Shown: positions 1 to 6,790, counted from the first letter of the stretch. The stretch: 8,739 bases of DNA from Microbacteriaceae bacterium (GCA_017744755.1 JAGIAU010000091.1:1-8739), one strand, 5' to 3'. Numbers and translations: made by a program. Notes: generated by a model from the letters alone, not told the origin.

Positions 1-571
1 CGTGCACGTCGATGAGCAGGTCCTGCATCGTGATGCGGGTGAGCGCGTCGAGCGCGCCGAACGGCTCGTCGAGCAGCAGCACGCCGGGATTGCGGGCGAG
101 GGCGCGGGCGAGCGAGGCGCGCTGCGCCATGCCGCCGGACACCTGCCGGGGCCGCGAGGCGGCGGCCTCCGAGAGCTGCACGAGCCGGAGCAGCTCGACG
201 ACGCGGCGGTCGCCGTCCTCGCGGGCGGTGCGGGGCGGGAGGCCGAGGCGGACGTTCCGCTCGATCGTGCGCCAGGGCAGCAGCCGGGGCTCCTGGAAGG
301 CGACCGCGCAGCGCTGGTCGACCTCCTGCACGGGGCGTTCTCCGATCACGACCTCGCCGGCCGAGGCCTCGTCGAGGCCGGCGACGAGACGCAGCAGCGT
401 CGACTTGCCGCAGCCGGAGGCCCCGAGCAGCGCGATGATCTCGCCGGCCCGGACCTCGAGGTCGATACCGTCGAGGACGCGCCGCTCGCCGCCGCCGGCG
501 AGCGGGAAGCGCTTGCCGACGCCGCGGAGGCGCAGCTCGAGCGCGGCGCGCGTCAGCGTGGCAGTGGTCAT
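1..571 (-). CDS. ssuB: ABC transporter ATP-binding protein, sulfonate/taurine (SsuB/TauB) type, 3' end cut by window edge
   Basis: This is the cytoplasmic ATPase that powers an importer of the nitrate/sulfonate/taurine family. 190 codons are visible, starting at ATG 571 and reading leftward off the edge. Visible motifs are Walker A GASGCGKST (residues 50-58), Q-loop FQEPRLLPW (92-100), signature VSGGMAQ (144-150), Walker B VLLLDEPF (164-171, with D168 and E169) and D-loop ALD (173-175). The H-loop and the C-terminal fifth or so lie outside the window. FQEPRLLPW and SGGMAQR followed by DEPFGALDALTR are typical of the SsuB/TauB branch and less so of other importers. The exact substrate is inferred: taurine, nitrate or thiamine-precursor relatives share these motifs. 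It diverges from metY across a 110-base gap, which favours a sulfur source. No in-frame upstream ATG or GTG competes, and no strong Shine-Dalgarno or TANNNT box is seen before this start. Confidence 0.88.
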   Translation of the reverse strand, partial: MTTATLTRAALELRLRGVGKRFPLAGGGERRVLDGIDLEVRAGEIIALLGASGCGKSTLLRLVAGLDEASAGEVVIGERPVQEVDQRCAVAFQEPRLLPWRTIERNVRLGLPPRTAREDGDRRVVELLRLVQLSEAAASRPRQVSGGMAQRASLARALARNPGVLLLDEPFGALDALTRITMQDLLIDVH

Positions 572-610
572 GGGGATCGACCATGGCAGATCCGCTCGCC
601 GGCGACCGAT

Positions 611-642
611 TCGTGACGAAACCTTCTGTCACGCGGTGTCAC
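611..642. promoter_or_regulatory. Candidate shared operator: three GTGAC/GTCAC half-sites in the divergent gap
   Basis: The gap between the ssuB-like gene and metY (572-681) holds GTGAC at 613-617, TGTCAC at 627-632 and TGTCAC at 637-642. The last two are direct repeats exactly 10 bases apart, and the first is inverted relative to them. One helical turn between half-sites suits a dimeric regulator. The spot lies 28-57 bases upstream of the metY -10 box. The regulator is unknown, and I recognise no named binding consensus. Its role in sulfur control is inferred from the flanking genes only. Confidence 0.3.
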
Positions 643-669
643 ATGGCGTAACGCTCCGCCGCCGCCGAA

Positions 670-675
670 TACCTT
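670..675 (+). promoter_or_regulatory. -10 box (TACCTT) of metY, leaderless layout
   Basis: TACCTT fits the actinobacterial TANNNT -10 consensus and ends exactly 6 bases before ATG 682, so transcription would begin at or next to the start codon. GGAG at 676-679 lies only 2 bases from the ATG, too close for a normal Shine-Dalgarno, which supports a leaderless mRNA. No convincing -35 is seen. Confidence 0.55.
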
Positions 676-681
676 GGAGTA

Positions 682-1974
682 ATGCCGCAGCTCGATCGCC
701 GATACGGATTCCGCACGCGCGCGATCCACGCGGGGAACATCCCGGACGCCGAGCACGGCTCCCGCGCCCTGCCGATCCACCAGTCCACGGCCTTCGTCTT
801 CGACGGCACGGAGGACGCGGCGGCGCGCTTCGCGCTGCAGAAGTACGGGAACATCTACTCCCGCCTGTCGAACCCGACGGTCGCCGCCTTCGAGGAGCGG
901 ATCGCCTCGCTGGAGGGCGGGCTCGGCGCCGTCGCGACGGCCTCCGGCATGGGCGCCGAGTTCCTCGTCTTCGCGGCCCTCGCGGGCGCGGGCGACCACA
1001 TCGTCGCGGCGCAGAGCCTCTACGGCGGCACGGTCACGCAGCTCGACGTGACGCTGCGCCGCTTCGGCGTCGACACGACGTTCATCCCCGGCACGGACCC
1101 GGCCGACTACGCCGCGGCGATCCGGCCGGAGACGAAGCTGATCTTCGTGGAGTCCGTGTCGAACCCCTCGGGCGACATCGCCGACCTCGAGGGCCTCGCG
1201 GACTTCGCGCACGCGCACGGCATCCCGCTCATCGTCGACTCGACCGTCGCCACCCCGTACCTGAACCGACCCATCGAGCACGGCGCCGACATCGTCACGC
1301 ACTCGGCGACGAAGTTCCTCGGCGGCCACGGCACGACCCTCGGCGGCGTCGTCGTCGAGTCGGGCCGCTTCGACTGGACGAGCGAGCGCTTCCCGCTCTT
1401 CTCCGAGCCCGTCCCGCACTACGGCGGACTCGAGTGGAACGGCAACTTCCAGGAATACGCCTTCCTCACGCGGCTGCGCGCCGAGCAGCTCCGCGACATC
1501 GGCCCCGTCCTCTCCGCCCACTCCGCCTGGCTGCTCGCGCAGGGCCTCGAGACCCTGCCGCTGCGCATGCAGCAGCATGTGGAGAACGCTCGGACGGTCG
1601 CGGAATGGCTCGAAGCGGACCCGCGCGTCGAGCGCGTCACCTGGTCGGGCCTCGCCTCGCACCCGCACCACGAGCGGGCGCAGCGCTACTTCCCGAAGGG
1701 GCCGGGCAGCGTGTTCGGCTTCGTCGTGAAGGGGGGTCGGGCAGCCGGGCGGGCGTTCATCGACGGGGTGAACCTCGCGAGCCACCTCGCGAACATCGGC
1801 GATGCGAAGACGCTCGTCATCCACCCCGCGTCGACGACGCACGCGCAGCTCACCGAGGAGCAGCTCCTCGCGGGGGGCGTGCTGCCGGGCCTCGTCCGCA
1901 TCTCCGTCGGCATCGAGGATGTCGAGGACATCATCGCCGACCTCGATCAGGCGCTCGCCGGGGCGGGGGAGTAG
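682..1974 (+). CDS. metY: O-acetylhomoserine sulfhydrylase (O-acetylhomoserine aminocarboxypropyltransferase), PLP enzyme
   Basis: This enzyme makes homocysteine (or methionine, with methanethiol) directly from O-acetylhomoserine and sulfide, in the cytoplasm. It is a 430-residue protein of the Cys/Met-metabolism PLP family (fold type I). Visible signatures are TRAIHAG (12-18), PIHQSTAF (31-38), YSRLSNPT (59-66), the substrate/cofactor stretch ASGMGAE (87-93), VDST (185-188), the PLP-lysine segment HSATKFLGGHG with K211 (207-217), HPASTTHAQL (381-390) and RISVGIEDVEDI (407-418). The length and the HYGGLEWNGNFQEYAF stretch (246-261) fit MetY better than the shorter cystathionine gamma-synthases. 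ATG 682 is preferred because a -10 box sits 6 bases upstream and the protein begins with the usual short lead to YGFRTRAIHAG. It heads a three-gene operon and diverges from a sulfonate-type transporter gene. O-succinylhomoserine use cannot be excluded. Confidence 0.93.
   Translation: MPQLDRRYGFRTRAIHAGNIPDAEHGSRALPIHQSTAFVFDGTEDAAARFALQKYGNIYSRLSNPTVAAFEERIASLEGGLGAVATASGMGAEFLVFAALAGAGDHIVAAQSLYGGTVTQLDVTLRRFGVDTTFIPGTDPADYAAAIRPETKLIFVESVSNPSGDIADLEGLADFAHAHGIPLIVDSTVATPYLNRPIEHGADIVTHSATKFLGGHGTTLGGVVVESGRFDWTSERFPLFSEPVPHYGGLEWNGNFQEYAFLTRLRAEQLRDIGPVLSAHSAWLLAQGLETLPLRMQQHVENARTVAEWLEADPRVERVTWSGLASHPHHERAQRYFPKGPGSVFGFVVKGGRAAGRAFIDGVNLASHLANIGDAKTLVIHPASTTHAQLTEEQLLAGGVLPGLVRISVGIEDVEDIIADLDQALAGAGE
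1965..1971 (+). promoter_or_regulatory. Shine-Dalgarno site (GGGGGAG) for the CoA-binding protein gene
   Basis: The purine-rich GGGGGAG lies inside the metY 3' end, 5 bases before ATG 1977. It fixes that start and contrasts with the apparent lack of leader on metY. Confidence 0.7.
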
Positions 1975-1976
1975 CC

Positions 1977-2591
1977 ATGGCCATCCAGTTCGCGAACGCG
2001 CTCGGCGCGCTGCCCGCCGAGGGCGAGGAGACCGTCGTCCTGCCGAGCGGCATCACCTGCGCCGTCCCGAGCGGCTCCGCCCTCGCCCGCACGGCGCGGA
2101 AGGACCGCACCTGGGTCGGCCCGAGCGCGCTGGAGCGCAAGGCGATCCTCGACCAGGCGCGTTCCATCGCCGTCGTCGGCATGTCGCCGGACCCCTCGCG
2201 CGGCTCCTACTTCGTCGGGACCTACCTCGTGCAGGACAGCGACTACGAGCTGTTCTTCGTGAACCCCAAGGCGGCCGGCACGCAGATCCTGGGCCGCGAC
2301 GTCCACGCCTCGCTCGCCGAGCTGCCGTCCGTGCCGGACGTCGTCGTCGTGTTCCGCCGGCCGGACGCGATCCCGTCCGTCGTCGACGAGGTCGTCGCGC
2401 TCGGCTCGCCGACGATCTGGGTGCAGCTCGGCATCTGGAACGAGGAGGCGGCCCGCGACGCCGAGGCGAAGGGCCTCCGGGTCGTCATGGACCGCTGCGT
2501 GAAGATCGAGCACGCGCGCTTCCACGGCGGCCTGCACCTGCTCGGCTTCGACACGGGCGTCATCACGGCGCGCCGCCGGAAGGATCGCTGA
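1977..2591 (+). CDS. CoA-binding domain protein (YccU-like) with N-terminal extension
   Basis: This 204-residue protein has a Rossmann-type CoA-binding domain over about residues 60-195: SIAVVGMSPDPSRGSYFVGTYL-like nucleotide loop (63-84), FFVNPK (93-98), DVVVVFRRPD (121-130), IWVQLGIWNEEA (147-158) and MDRCVKIEH (171-179) with the family cysteine C174. These motifs match the YccU/CoA-binding_2 family, whose biochemical role is poorly defined. Binding of CoA or a CoA thioester is expected from the fold, not proven. About 55-60 residues precede the domain; they include VLPSGITCAVPSGSALA (21-37), which I do not recognise. Typical small members have about 140 residues. The start is ATG 1977, which has a strong Shine-Dalgarno and lies 2 bases after the metY stop, so translation is probably coupled. 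A role in the same sulfur or acyl-homoserine chemistry is inferred from position only. Confidence 0.85.
   Translation: MAIQFANALGALPAEGEETVVLPSGITCAVPSGSALARTARKDRTWVGPSALERKAILDQARSIAVVGMSPDPSRGSYFVGTYLVQDSDYELFFVNPKAAGTQILGRDVHASLAELPSVPDVVVVFRRPDAIPSVVDEVVALGSPTIWVQLGIWNEEAARDAEAKGLRVVMDRCVKIEHARFHGGLHLLGFDTGVITARRRKDR
2578..2584 (+). promoter_or_regulatory. Shine-Dalgarno site (GGAAGGA) for the OsmC-family gene
   Basis: GGAAGGA lies within the end of the preceding gene, 6 bases before ATG 2591, at textbook spacing. It supports the overlapping start at TGATG. Confidence 0.65.
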
Positions 2592-3094
2592 TGGACCAGA
2601 ACGCCCTCCGCGCGGCCCAGGCCCCGCTCAAGGAGCAGTACCGCGCGGACCCGGCCAGCGCCGCGATCCCATCGCGCGCGACCGCGTCCTTCGCGGAGCC
2701 GGGCGTGACCGTGACCGTCGACGGCTTCACGGGCGCCGTGCGCGCGGGGCTGCACCCGGCCGCGGGCGGCACGGGCCTCGACGCCTGCTCCGCCGATCTG
2801 CTGCTGCAGGCGCTGCTCGGCTGCGCGGGCACGACGTTCCGCGCGGTCGCGACCGCCTCCGGCGTCGACATCCGGCGCGCCGAGCTCACCGCGACCGGCA
2901 CCTGGGACGCCCGCGGCACGCTCGGCCTCGACCGGGAGGTGCCCGTCGGCATCCAGGGCATCCGCGTGACGATCGCGGTCGACACGGACGCCGACGACGA
3001 GCGGCTCGCGAAGATGGCCGTCGCCACGGAGCGCTACTGCGTGGTCGCGCAGACCCTCGCGACGCCCCCCGATTTCGTCGTCACCCGCCTCTGA
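2591..3094 (+). CDS. OsmC/Ohr-family protein
   Basis: This 167-residue cytoplasmic protein belongs to the OsmC superfamily, whose characterised members are thiol peroxidases that reduce organic hydroperoxides. The two expected cysteines are present: C78 in LLQALLGCAGTTF (71-83) and C150 in ATERYCVVAQTL (145-156), in the usual 'helix with CAG' and 'C-V-x-x-T-L' contexts. An additional cysteine, C66, sits shortly before. The N-terminal part, ALRAAQAPLKEQYRADPASA (5-24), resembles a subgroup of OsmC-like proteins rather than classical Ohr. Its ATG shares one base with the stop of the CoA-binding gene (TGATG), so it is the third, translationally coupled member of the metY operon. Oxidant or reactive-sulfur detoxification next to sulfide fixation is plausible, but the true substrate cannot be read from the sequence. 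Confidence 0.87.
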   Translation: MDQNALRAAQAPLKEQYRADPASAAIPSRATASFAEPGVTVTVDGFTGAVRAGLHPAAGGTGLDACSADLLLQALLGCAGTTFRAVATASGVDIRRAELTATGTWDARGTLGLDREVPVGIQGIRVTIAVDTDADDERLAKMAVATERYCVVAQTLATPPDFVVTRL

Positions 3095-3377
3095 ACCCGC
3101 CCGCGCGTTCCCCCGCCGTCTCGATCTCTTCTCCGGGCCCGTCTCGATCCGTTTTCCCGGGCCCGTCTCGATCCGTTTTCAGGGACAGGAGGGGGTTCGA
3201 GCGCAATACGCGTTCATACCCCGCTCTGTCCCTGAAAACGGCTCGACGGAAATGAGTAGGCGGATGGGCGGGGAGGGGGACGGCCGCGCCTAACATCGAG
3301 CGGGTAGGGGGCTGAATCCGGGGGGACGGATGCCAGCAGGCGCCGCCGCGCTCATCGCGGCGATCCTGGAGGCGGGA
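3095..3377. other. Convergent intergenic region without a supported gene
   Basis: This gap of about 280 bases separates the rightward metY operon from the leftward NRPS/acpS unit. It holds the 24-base repeat block and hairpin described separately (3118-3249). A G-rich stretch follows (about 3250-3330), with a lone TAACAT box at 3292-3297. No convincing protein-coding frame was found: the leftward frame through 3081-3296 is a translation of the repeats, and the rightward frame from 3330 runs into the antisense of acpS. Confidence 0.6.
3118..3249. repeat. Three direct and one inverted copy of a 24-base unit, forming a long hairpin
   Basis: Direct copies occupy 3118-3140, 3141-3164 and 3165-3188, each beginning GTCTCGATC. 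The second and third continue CGTTTTC, and copies one and two end CGGGCCC. A fourth copy lies inverted at 3226-3249 and matches the third at about 20 of 24 positions. Copies three and four contain the perfect 15-bp inverted repeat CGTTTTCAGGGACAG (3174-3188) and CTGTCCCTGAAAACG (3226-3240). The 37-base loop between them can itself pair in part (GGGGT at about 3192 with ACCCC near 3220). The stem lies between convergent genes, so it could end transcription from both sides, but no terminal T-run follows it. It may instead be a copy of a dispersed palindromic element. Confidence 0.7.
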
Positions 3378-3797
3378 CTAGCCTGCCGCGATGTCCGGCA
3401 CCGCGAGGGCGACCGCGACGACCCGGCCCGCCTCCACGTCGACGGACAGGCGCCAGTCCGCGATGCCGAGCGCGGCGGCGTGCTCCGCTGCGGGCCCGAG
3501 CAGGCGGATGGAGAACGCGCTCCCGGCGCAGGACACCGCGCAGTCCCGCCAGTCGAGTCCGGGCGGCGCGCCGAGCGCCTTCGCGACGGCCTCCTTGAGC
3601 GCGAAGCGGGCGGCGAGCAGCCGCCAGCGCCCCGGTCCGTCGGCGGGGACCGCCGCGAGCTCCTCCGCGCGGAACATCCGCTCGAGCAGCTCCGGCGTGC
3701 GCTCCGCGAGCGCGCGGAACCGCCCGACCTCGGCGAGGTCCACGCCGACGCCGACGAGTCCGCCGATGCCCGCGAGCGCCCCGCCGAGGAGGTTCAC
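3378..3797 (-). CDS. acpS: Holo-[acyl-carrier-protein] synthase (AcpS-type 4'-phosphopantetheinyl transferase)
   Basis: AcpS moves the 4'-phosphopantetheine arm of CoA onto the serine of carrier proteins. The 139-residue length, if GTG 3797 is used, fits single-domain trimeric AcpS enzymes. The family motifs are clear: VGVGVDLAEVGRF (15-27), with D20 as the expected Mg-binding aspartate, and LAARFALKEAVAKALG (61-76), with E69 as the second metal ligand and K68 beside it. The GTG start lies in the stop of the NRPS-like gene (GTGA, 4-base overlap); a GGAG sits 11 bases upstream, rather far, so translation is probably coupled to the upstream gene. The only other nearby GTG is inside the GVD motif and would destroy it. 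Coupling to an A-T-R protein suggests that it activates that protein's carrier domain, though it may also serve fatty-acid ACP. This is inference. Confidence 0.88.
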   Translation of the reverse strand: MNLLGGALAGIGGLVGVGVDLAEVGRFRALAERTPELLERMFRAEELAAVPADGPGRWRLLAARFALKEAVAKALGAPPGLDWRDCAVSCAGSAFSIRLLGPAAEHAAALGIADWRLSVDVEAGRVVAVALAVPDIAAG

Positions 3798-6784
3798 TCG
3801 CGCAGCAGCTCCGCCGCGGTGGCCGCGTAGTAGGCGGCGTCGAGGGCGTTCGTCGCCGCCCCGATCCGCGCGATGTACTCGGCGGTCTCCGCCGAGTTGT
3901 CGCGGAGGAGGTCCTCGGAGCTGTTCGCGCTGAGCAGGGCGAGCGCGCGCTGCGCCGTGATGCCGCCGTCCGCCTGCAGCAGCGCGACCCACTCGTCCCA
4001 CGCCACCTCGCGGAGCGGCCGCAGCGACTCGAGCGCCGCCGCGAACGCGGCCGAGGACCAGGAGGCCATCGGCGGGTAGCGCACCTCGGCGCCGGGGGCC
4101 GGCGCGGGGTCGAGCGCCGCATCGACGATGGCGCGGGCGACGCCGTCGACGGGATGCCCCGGCTCGGTGAACCGCCACGCGGGCGTCGCACCGAGCGCCG
4201 CGCAGGCGCTGAAGAAGATCTGCAGCGTGTCATTGGGGTTGAACGCGCCGCCGCGGCTGTCGGGCAGCGCCCGCCCGACGCGCAGCACCCGCACCGGCAG
4301 GCCCTGCTCGCCGGCGTGCTGCAGGCGCCGCTCGGCGATCTGCTTGCCGCGGGCGTAGCCGTTCGCGCTCAGCCCGTCCGGGCCGCTCTCGTCGTCCACC
4401 GAGATGGAGGAGGTGAACACGATCGGCACCGTCCCGCCTCCGGCGACCCAGGCGAGCTCCGCCGCGGTGGAGGTCGCCTCGACGTTGTCGGCGCGGAGCG
4501 CCTCGTAGGTCTTGAAGTGGTTGACCTGGGCGCCCATGTGGACGACCGCGCGGGTGTGCTCCACGAGGAGCCGCTGCTCCGCCTCGCCGAGGCCGAACTC
4601 GGGGGAGCCGAGATCGCCGACGAGGACGCGGAGCCGCGCGCGGTCGGCGTCGAAGCGCGCGAGCAGCCGGTCGCCGCTCTCCGGGGAGTGGACGAGGGCG
4701 TTCACCGTGAGCCGCGGGTCGCGGGCGAGCAGCTCGGCGACGACGGCGCCGCCGATGAAGCCGCCCGCGCCGGTGACGAAGACCGCGGCGTCCTCCGCGA
4801 CGGAGGTGCGCTGCGGCACGGGGAGCTCGTGCCGGGACTCCGCCTCCCAGTCGCGGGAGGCGGGCGCCGCGGCGGCCGGGACCCCCGCCTCGCCCGTGAT
4901 GAGCGCCGCGAGCGCGGCGGGCGTCGGCGCCTGCTGCAGCGCGTCGGTCGGCAGCGCCGTGTCGAAGGACTTCTCGAGCCGTGCCATGACGGCGACGCCG
5001 GCGAGCGAGTCGCCGCCGATGTCGAAGAAGTCGTCGTCGACGCCGACGAGGTCCATCGCGAGGACGTCGGCGAACACCTCGGCGACCCGCTGCTCGGCGG
5101 CGGACGACGGTGCGCGATACGCCGCGGTGAGCGCGTCGTCGGCGACGAGCGCCTCCCGGCTGCGCGGCGGCGGGGTGAGCGCCTTCTCGTCGACCTTGCC
5201 GTTCGGCGTCATCGGCATCTCGTCGAGGATGACGAACTGGTTCGGCACCATGTAGGCGGGCACCTTCTCGCGCATCCGCTCGCGGATCGCCTCGATCGGG
5301 TGCTCGGCCGCCTTCGCGCGGTCGCGGAGCGTGACGAAGGCGATGAGGCGCGGCCCGAGGTTCTCGTAGTCGTGGCGCTTGACGACCGCCTCCTTGACGT
5401 GCTCGTCCGCCATGAGGACCGCCTCGACCTCGCCCGCCTCGATGCGGAAGCCCTGCAGCGCGATCTGCCGGTCGGACCGGCCGACGAACTGCAGCAGCCC
5501 GCCCGGCAGCAGCACCGCCTGGTCGCCGGTGCGATAGAGGACCGAGCCGAGGCCGGGGTCGCTCCAGAAGTCGTGCACGAACTTCTCCCGCGTCACGTCC
5601 GGCCGGTGCAGGTAGCCGCGCGCGACGCCCGCGCCGCCGATGCACAGCTCGCCCTGCTGCCCGACGACGCACTGCCGGAGGTCCTCGTCGAGGATCGTGA
5701 TGAACGCATTGGTGATCGGGTGCCCGATCGACGGCGCCTGGGATCCGAAGCGCAGCGGCATGGAGGGAACGCGCTGCAGCGTCGTCCACACGGTCGCCTC
5801 GGTCGGCCCGTAGGCGTTGATGAAGGAGAACGGGAGCCCGGACGGCGGACGCCGCGTGAGCCGGTCGCCGCCGGTGAGCATGACGCGGAGGCTGAGGTCG
5901 TGCCACCACTCGTCCTCGAGGCCGAAGAGCATGTTGACGACGGCGGTGGGCACGAGGGTGCACGTGACCCGGTCGTCGCGGAGCCAGTCGAGGAGGACGC
6001 GGAGGTTCTCGTTGGCGTGCGGCGGCGCGATGCAGATCGTCGCCCCCTCGCTGAGCGCCGGCCAGATGTCGGCGACGGAGGCGTCGAAGGAGACGTTCCC
6101 CGACCAGCCCTGGCGGTCCGCCATGGTGAGGCCGATGTCGACGAGGTGGGCGGCGACGAAGTTGCGGATGTTCCCGTGGGTGAGGACGGTGCCCTTCGGG
6201 TTCCCGGTGGAGCCGGAGGTGTAGATGACGTAGGCCGCGGAGGCGCCGGAGCGGTGCGGGTCGAGCAGCGCGTCGAGCTCCGGCTCGGCGCCGGCCGCCG
6301 GGGCGCCCGCGAGCACCTCGTCGATGCCGACCGCCGTGGTGAGCCGGGCGATCTCGCCGACGAGCTCGGCGTCCGTCGTCGCATGGTCGACGATCGTGAC
6401 GGCGGGCTTCGCGTCCCCGATGAGGTACTGGATGCGCGAGATCGGGTAGTCGGAGGCGATCGGCAGGTAGACGGCGCCGGCGCGCCAGATGCCGAGCAGC
6501 GTCGTGATGAGCTTCGAGGAGCGGCCGCCGACGACGGCGACGATGGGCTCGGTCTGCGCGGCGACGTCCGTGTTGCGCAGCAGCCAGCGGGCGATGGCGC
6601 CCGCGCCGTCGGCGAGCTCGGCGTAGCTCGTCGTCGTGGCGCCCTCCTTGAGCGCCGGGCTGCCGGGGTGCGCGGCGGCGGTCTCGAGCACCTGATCGCG
6701 GACGAGCGTGCTGGCGACGGGCCATCTCGGCCCGAAGGCGATGGCGGGCGGAGCGAACGAGGCGGCGGGACTCTGCGAGCTCAC
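3794..6784 (-). CDS. NRPS-like A-T-R protein: adenylation, carrier and NAD(P)H thioester-reductase domains
   Basis: This 996-residue enzyme should activate a carboxylic acid with ATP, load it on a phosphopantetheine arm and release it by reduction, giving an aldehyde or alcohol. Adenylation domain (about 25-540): A3 YTSGSTGNPKG (188-198), A4 FDASV (233-237), A5 NAYGPTEATVW (323-333), A6 GELCIGG (378-384), A7 YRTGD (417-421), A8 GRSDRQIALQGFRIEAGE (435-452) and A10 PMTPNGKVD with K530. Carrier (about 555-632): DDFFDIGGDSLAG, with attachment serine S593. Reductase (about 664-996): NAD(P)-binding TGAGGFIGG (671-679), TSS (791-793) and YARGK (Y810, K814) of the extended SDR type. There is no condensation, methylation or thioesterase domain. 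The layout matches Lys2-type aminoadipate reductases and carboxylic acid reductases. D234 of FDASV suggests an alpha-amino acid substrate. The start is GTG 6784, 6 bases after a -10 box. The product is unknown. Confidence 0.9.
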   Translation of the reverse strand: MSSQSPAASFAPPAIAFGPRWPVASTLVRDQVLETAAAHPGSPALKEGATTTSYAELADGAGAIARWLLRNTDVAAQTEPIVAVVGGRSSKLITTLLGIWRAGAVYLPIASDYPISRIQYLIGDAKPAVTIVDHATTDAELVGEIARLTTAVGIDEVLAGAPAAGAEPELDALLDPHRSGASAAYVIYTSGSTGNPKGTVLTHGNIRNFVAAHLVDIGLTMADRQGWSGNVSFDASVADIWPALSEGATICIAPPHANENLRVLLDWLRDDRVTCTLVPTAVVNMLFGLEDEWWHDLSLRVMLTGGDRLTRRPPSGLPFSFINAYGPTEATVWTTLQRVPSMPLRFGSQAPSIGHPITNAFITILDEDLRQCVVGQQGELCIGGAGVARGYLHRPDVTREKFVHDFWSDPGLGSVLYRTGDQAVLLPGGLLQFVGRSDRQIALQGFRIEAGEVEAVLMADEHVKEAVVKRHDYENLGPRLIAFVTLRDRAKAAEHPIEAIRERMREKVPAYMVPNQFVILDEMPMTPNGKVDEKALTPPPRSREALVADDALTAAYRAPSSAAEQRVAEVFADVLAMDLVGVDDDFFDIGGDSLAGVAVMARLEKSFDTALPTDALQQAPTPAALAALITGEAGVPAAAAPASRDWEAESRHELPVPQRTSVAEDAAVFVTGAGGFIGGAVVAELLARDPRLTVNALVHSPESGDRLLARFDADRARLRVLVGDLGSPEFGLGEAEQRLLVEHTRAVVHMGAQVNHFKTYEALRADNVEATSTAAELAWVAGGGTVPIVFTSSISVDDESGPDGLSANGYARGKQIAERRLQHAGEQGLPVRVLRVGRALPDSRGGAFNPNDTLQIFFSACAALGATPAWRFTEPGHPVDGVARAIVDAALDPAPAPGAEVRYPPMASWSSAAFAAALESLRPLREVAWDEWVALLQADGGITAQRALALLSANSSEDLLRDNSAETAEYIARIGAATNALDAAYYAATAAELLRE

Positions 6785-6790
6785 GCGCTC

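Noticed and set aside
12..1976. Rightward extension of the CoA-binding protein upstream to position 12
   Set aside because: The extension runs antisense to the ABC ATPase and out of frame through metY. ATG 1977 has a strong Shine-Dalgarno and is the natural start.
3174..3240. Hairpin as a CRISPR repeat-spacer array
   Set aside because: The direct units are adjacent without unique spacers, one copy is inverted, and no cas gene is present.
3081..3296. Leftward 71-codon frame with peptide repeat TDRDGPGKTDRDGPG
   Set aside because: The peptide repeat is just the translation of the 24-base DNA repeat. There is no Shine-Dalgarno or promoter box, and the frame overlaps the OsmC 3' end.
3378..3470. 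AcpS C-terminus lacks a clear Ser-His motif, suggesting loss of activity
   Set aside because: The LSVDVEAGRVVAVALAV end aligns acceptably with the variable C-terminal strand of AcpS enzymes (E. coli AcpS has no Ser-His here either). The metal-binding D20 and E69 are intact.
3391..3933. Rightward open frame of 180 codons starting at ATG 3391, preceded by TAGCCT exactly 6 bases upstream
   Set aside because: It is fully antisense to acpS and the NRPS 3' end. Its translation is Ser/Ala/Arg-rich without any family motif, as expected for a shadow frame. The TAG in the box is partly imposed by the acpS stop codon (CTA on this strand).
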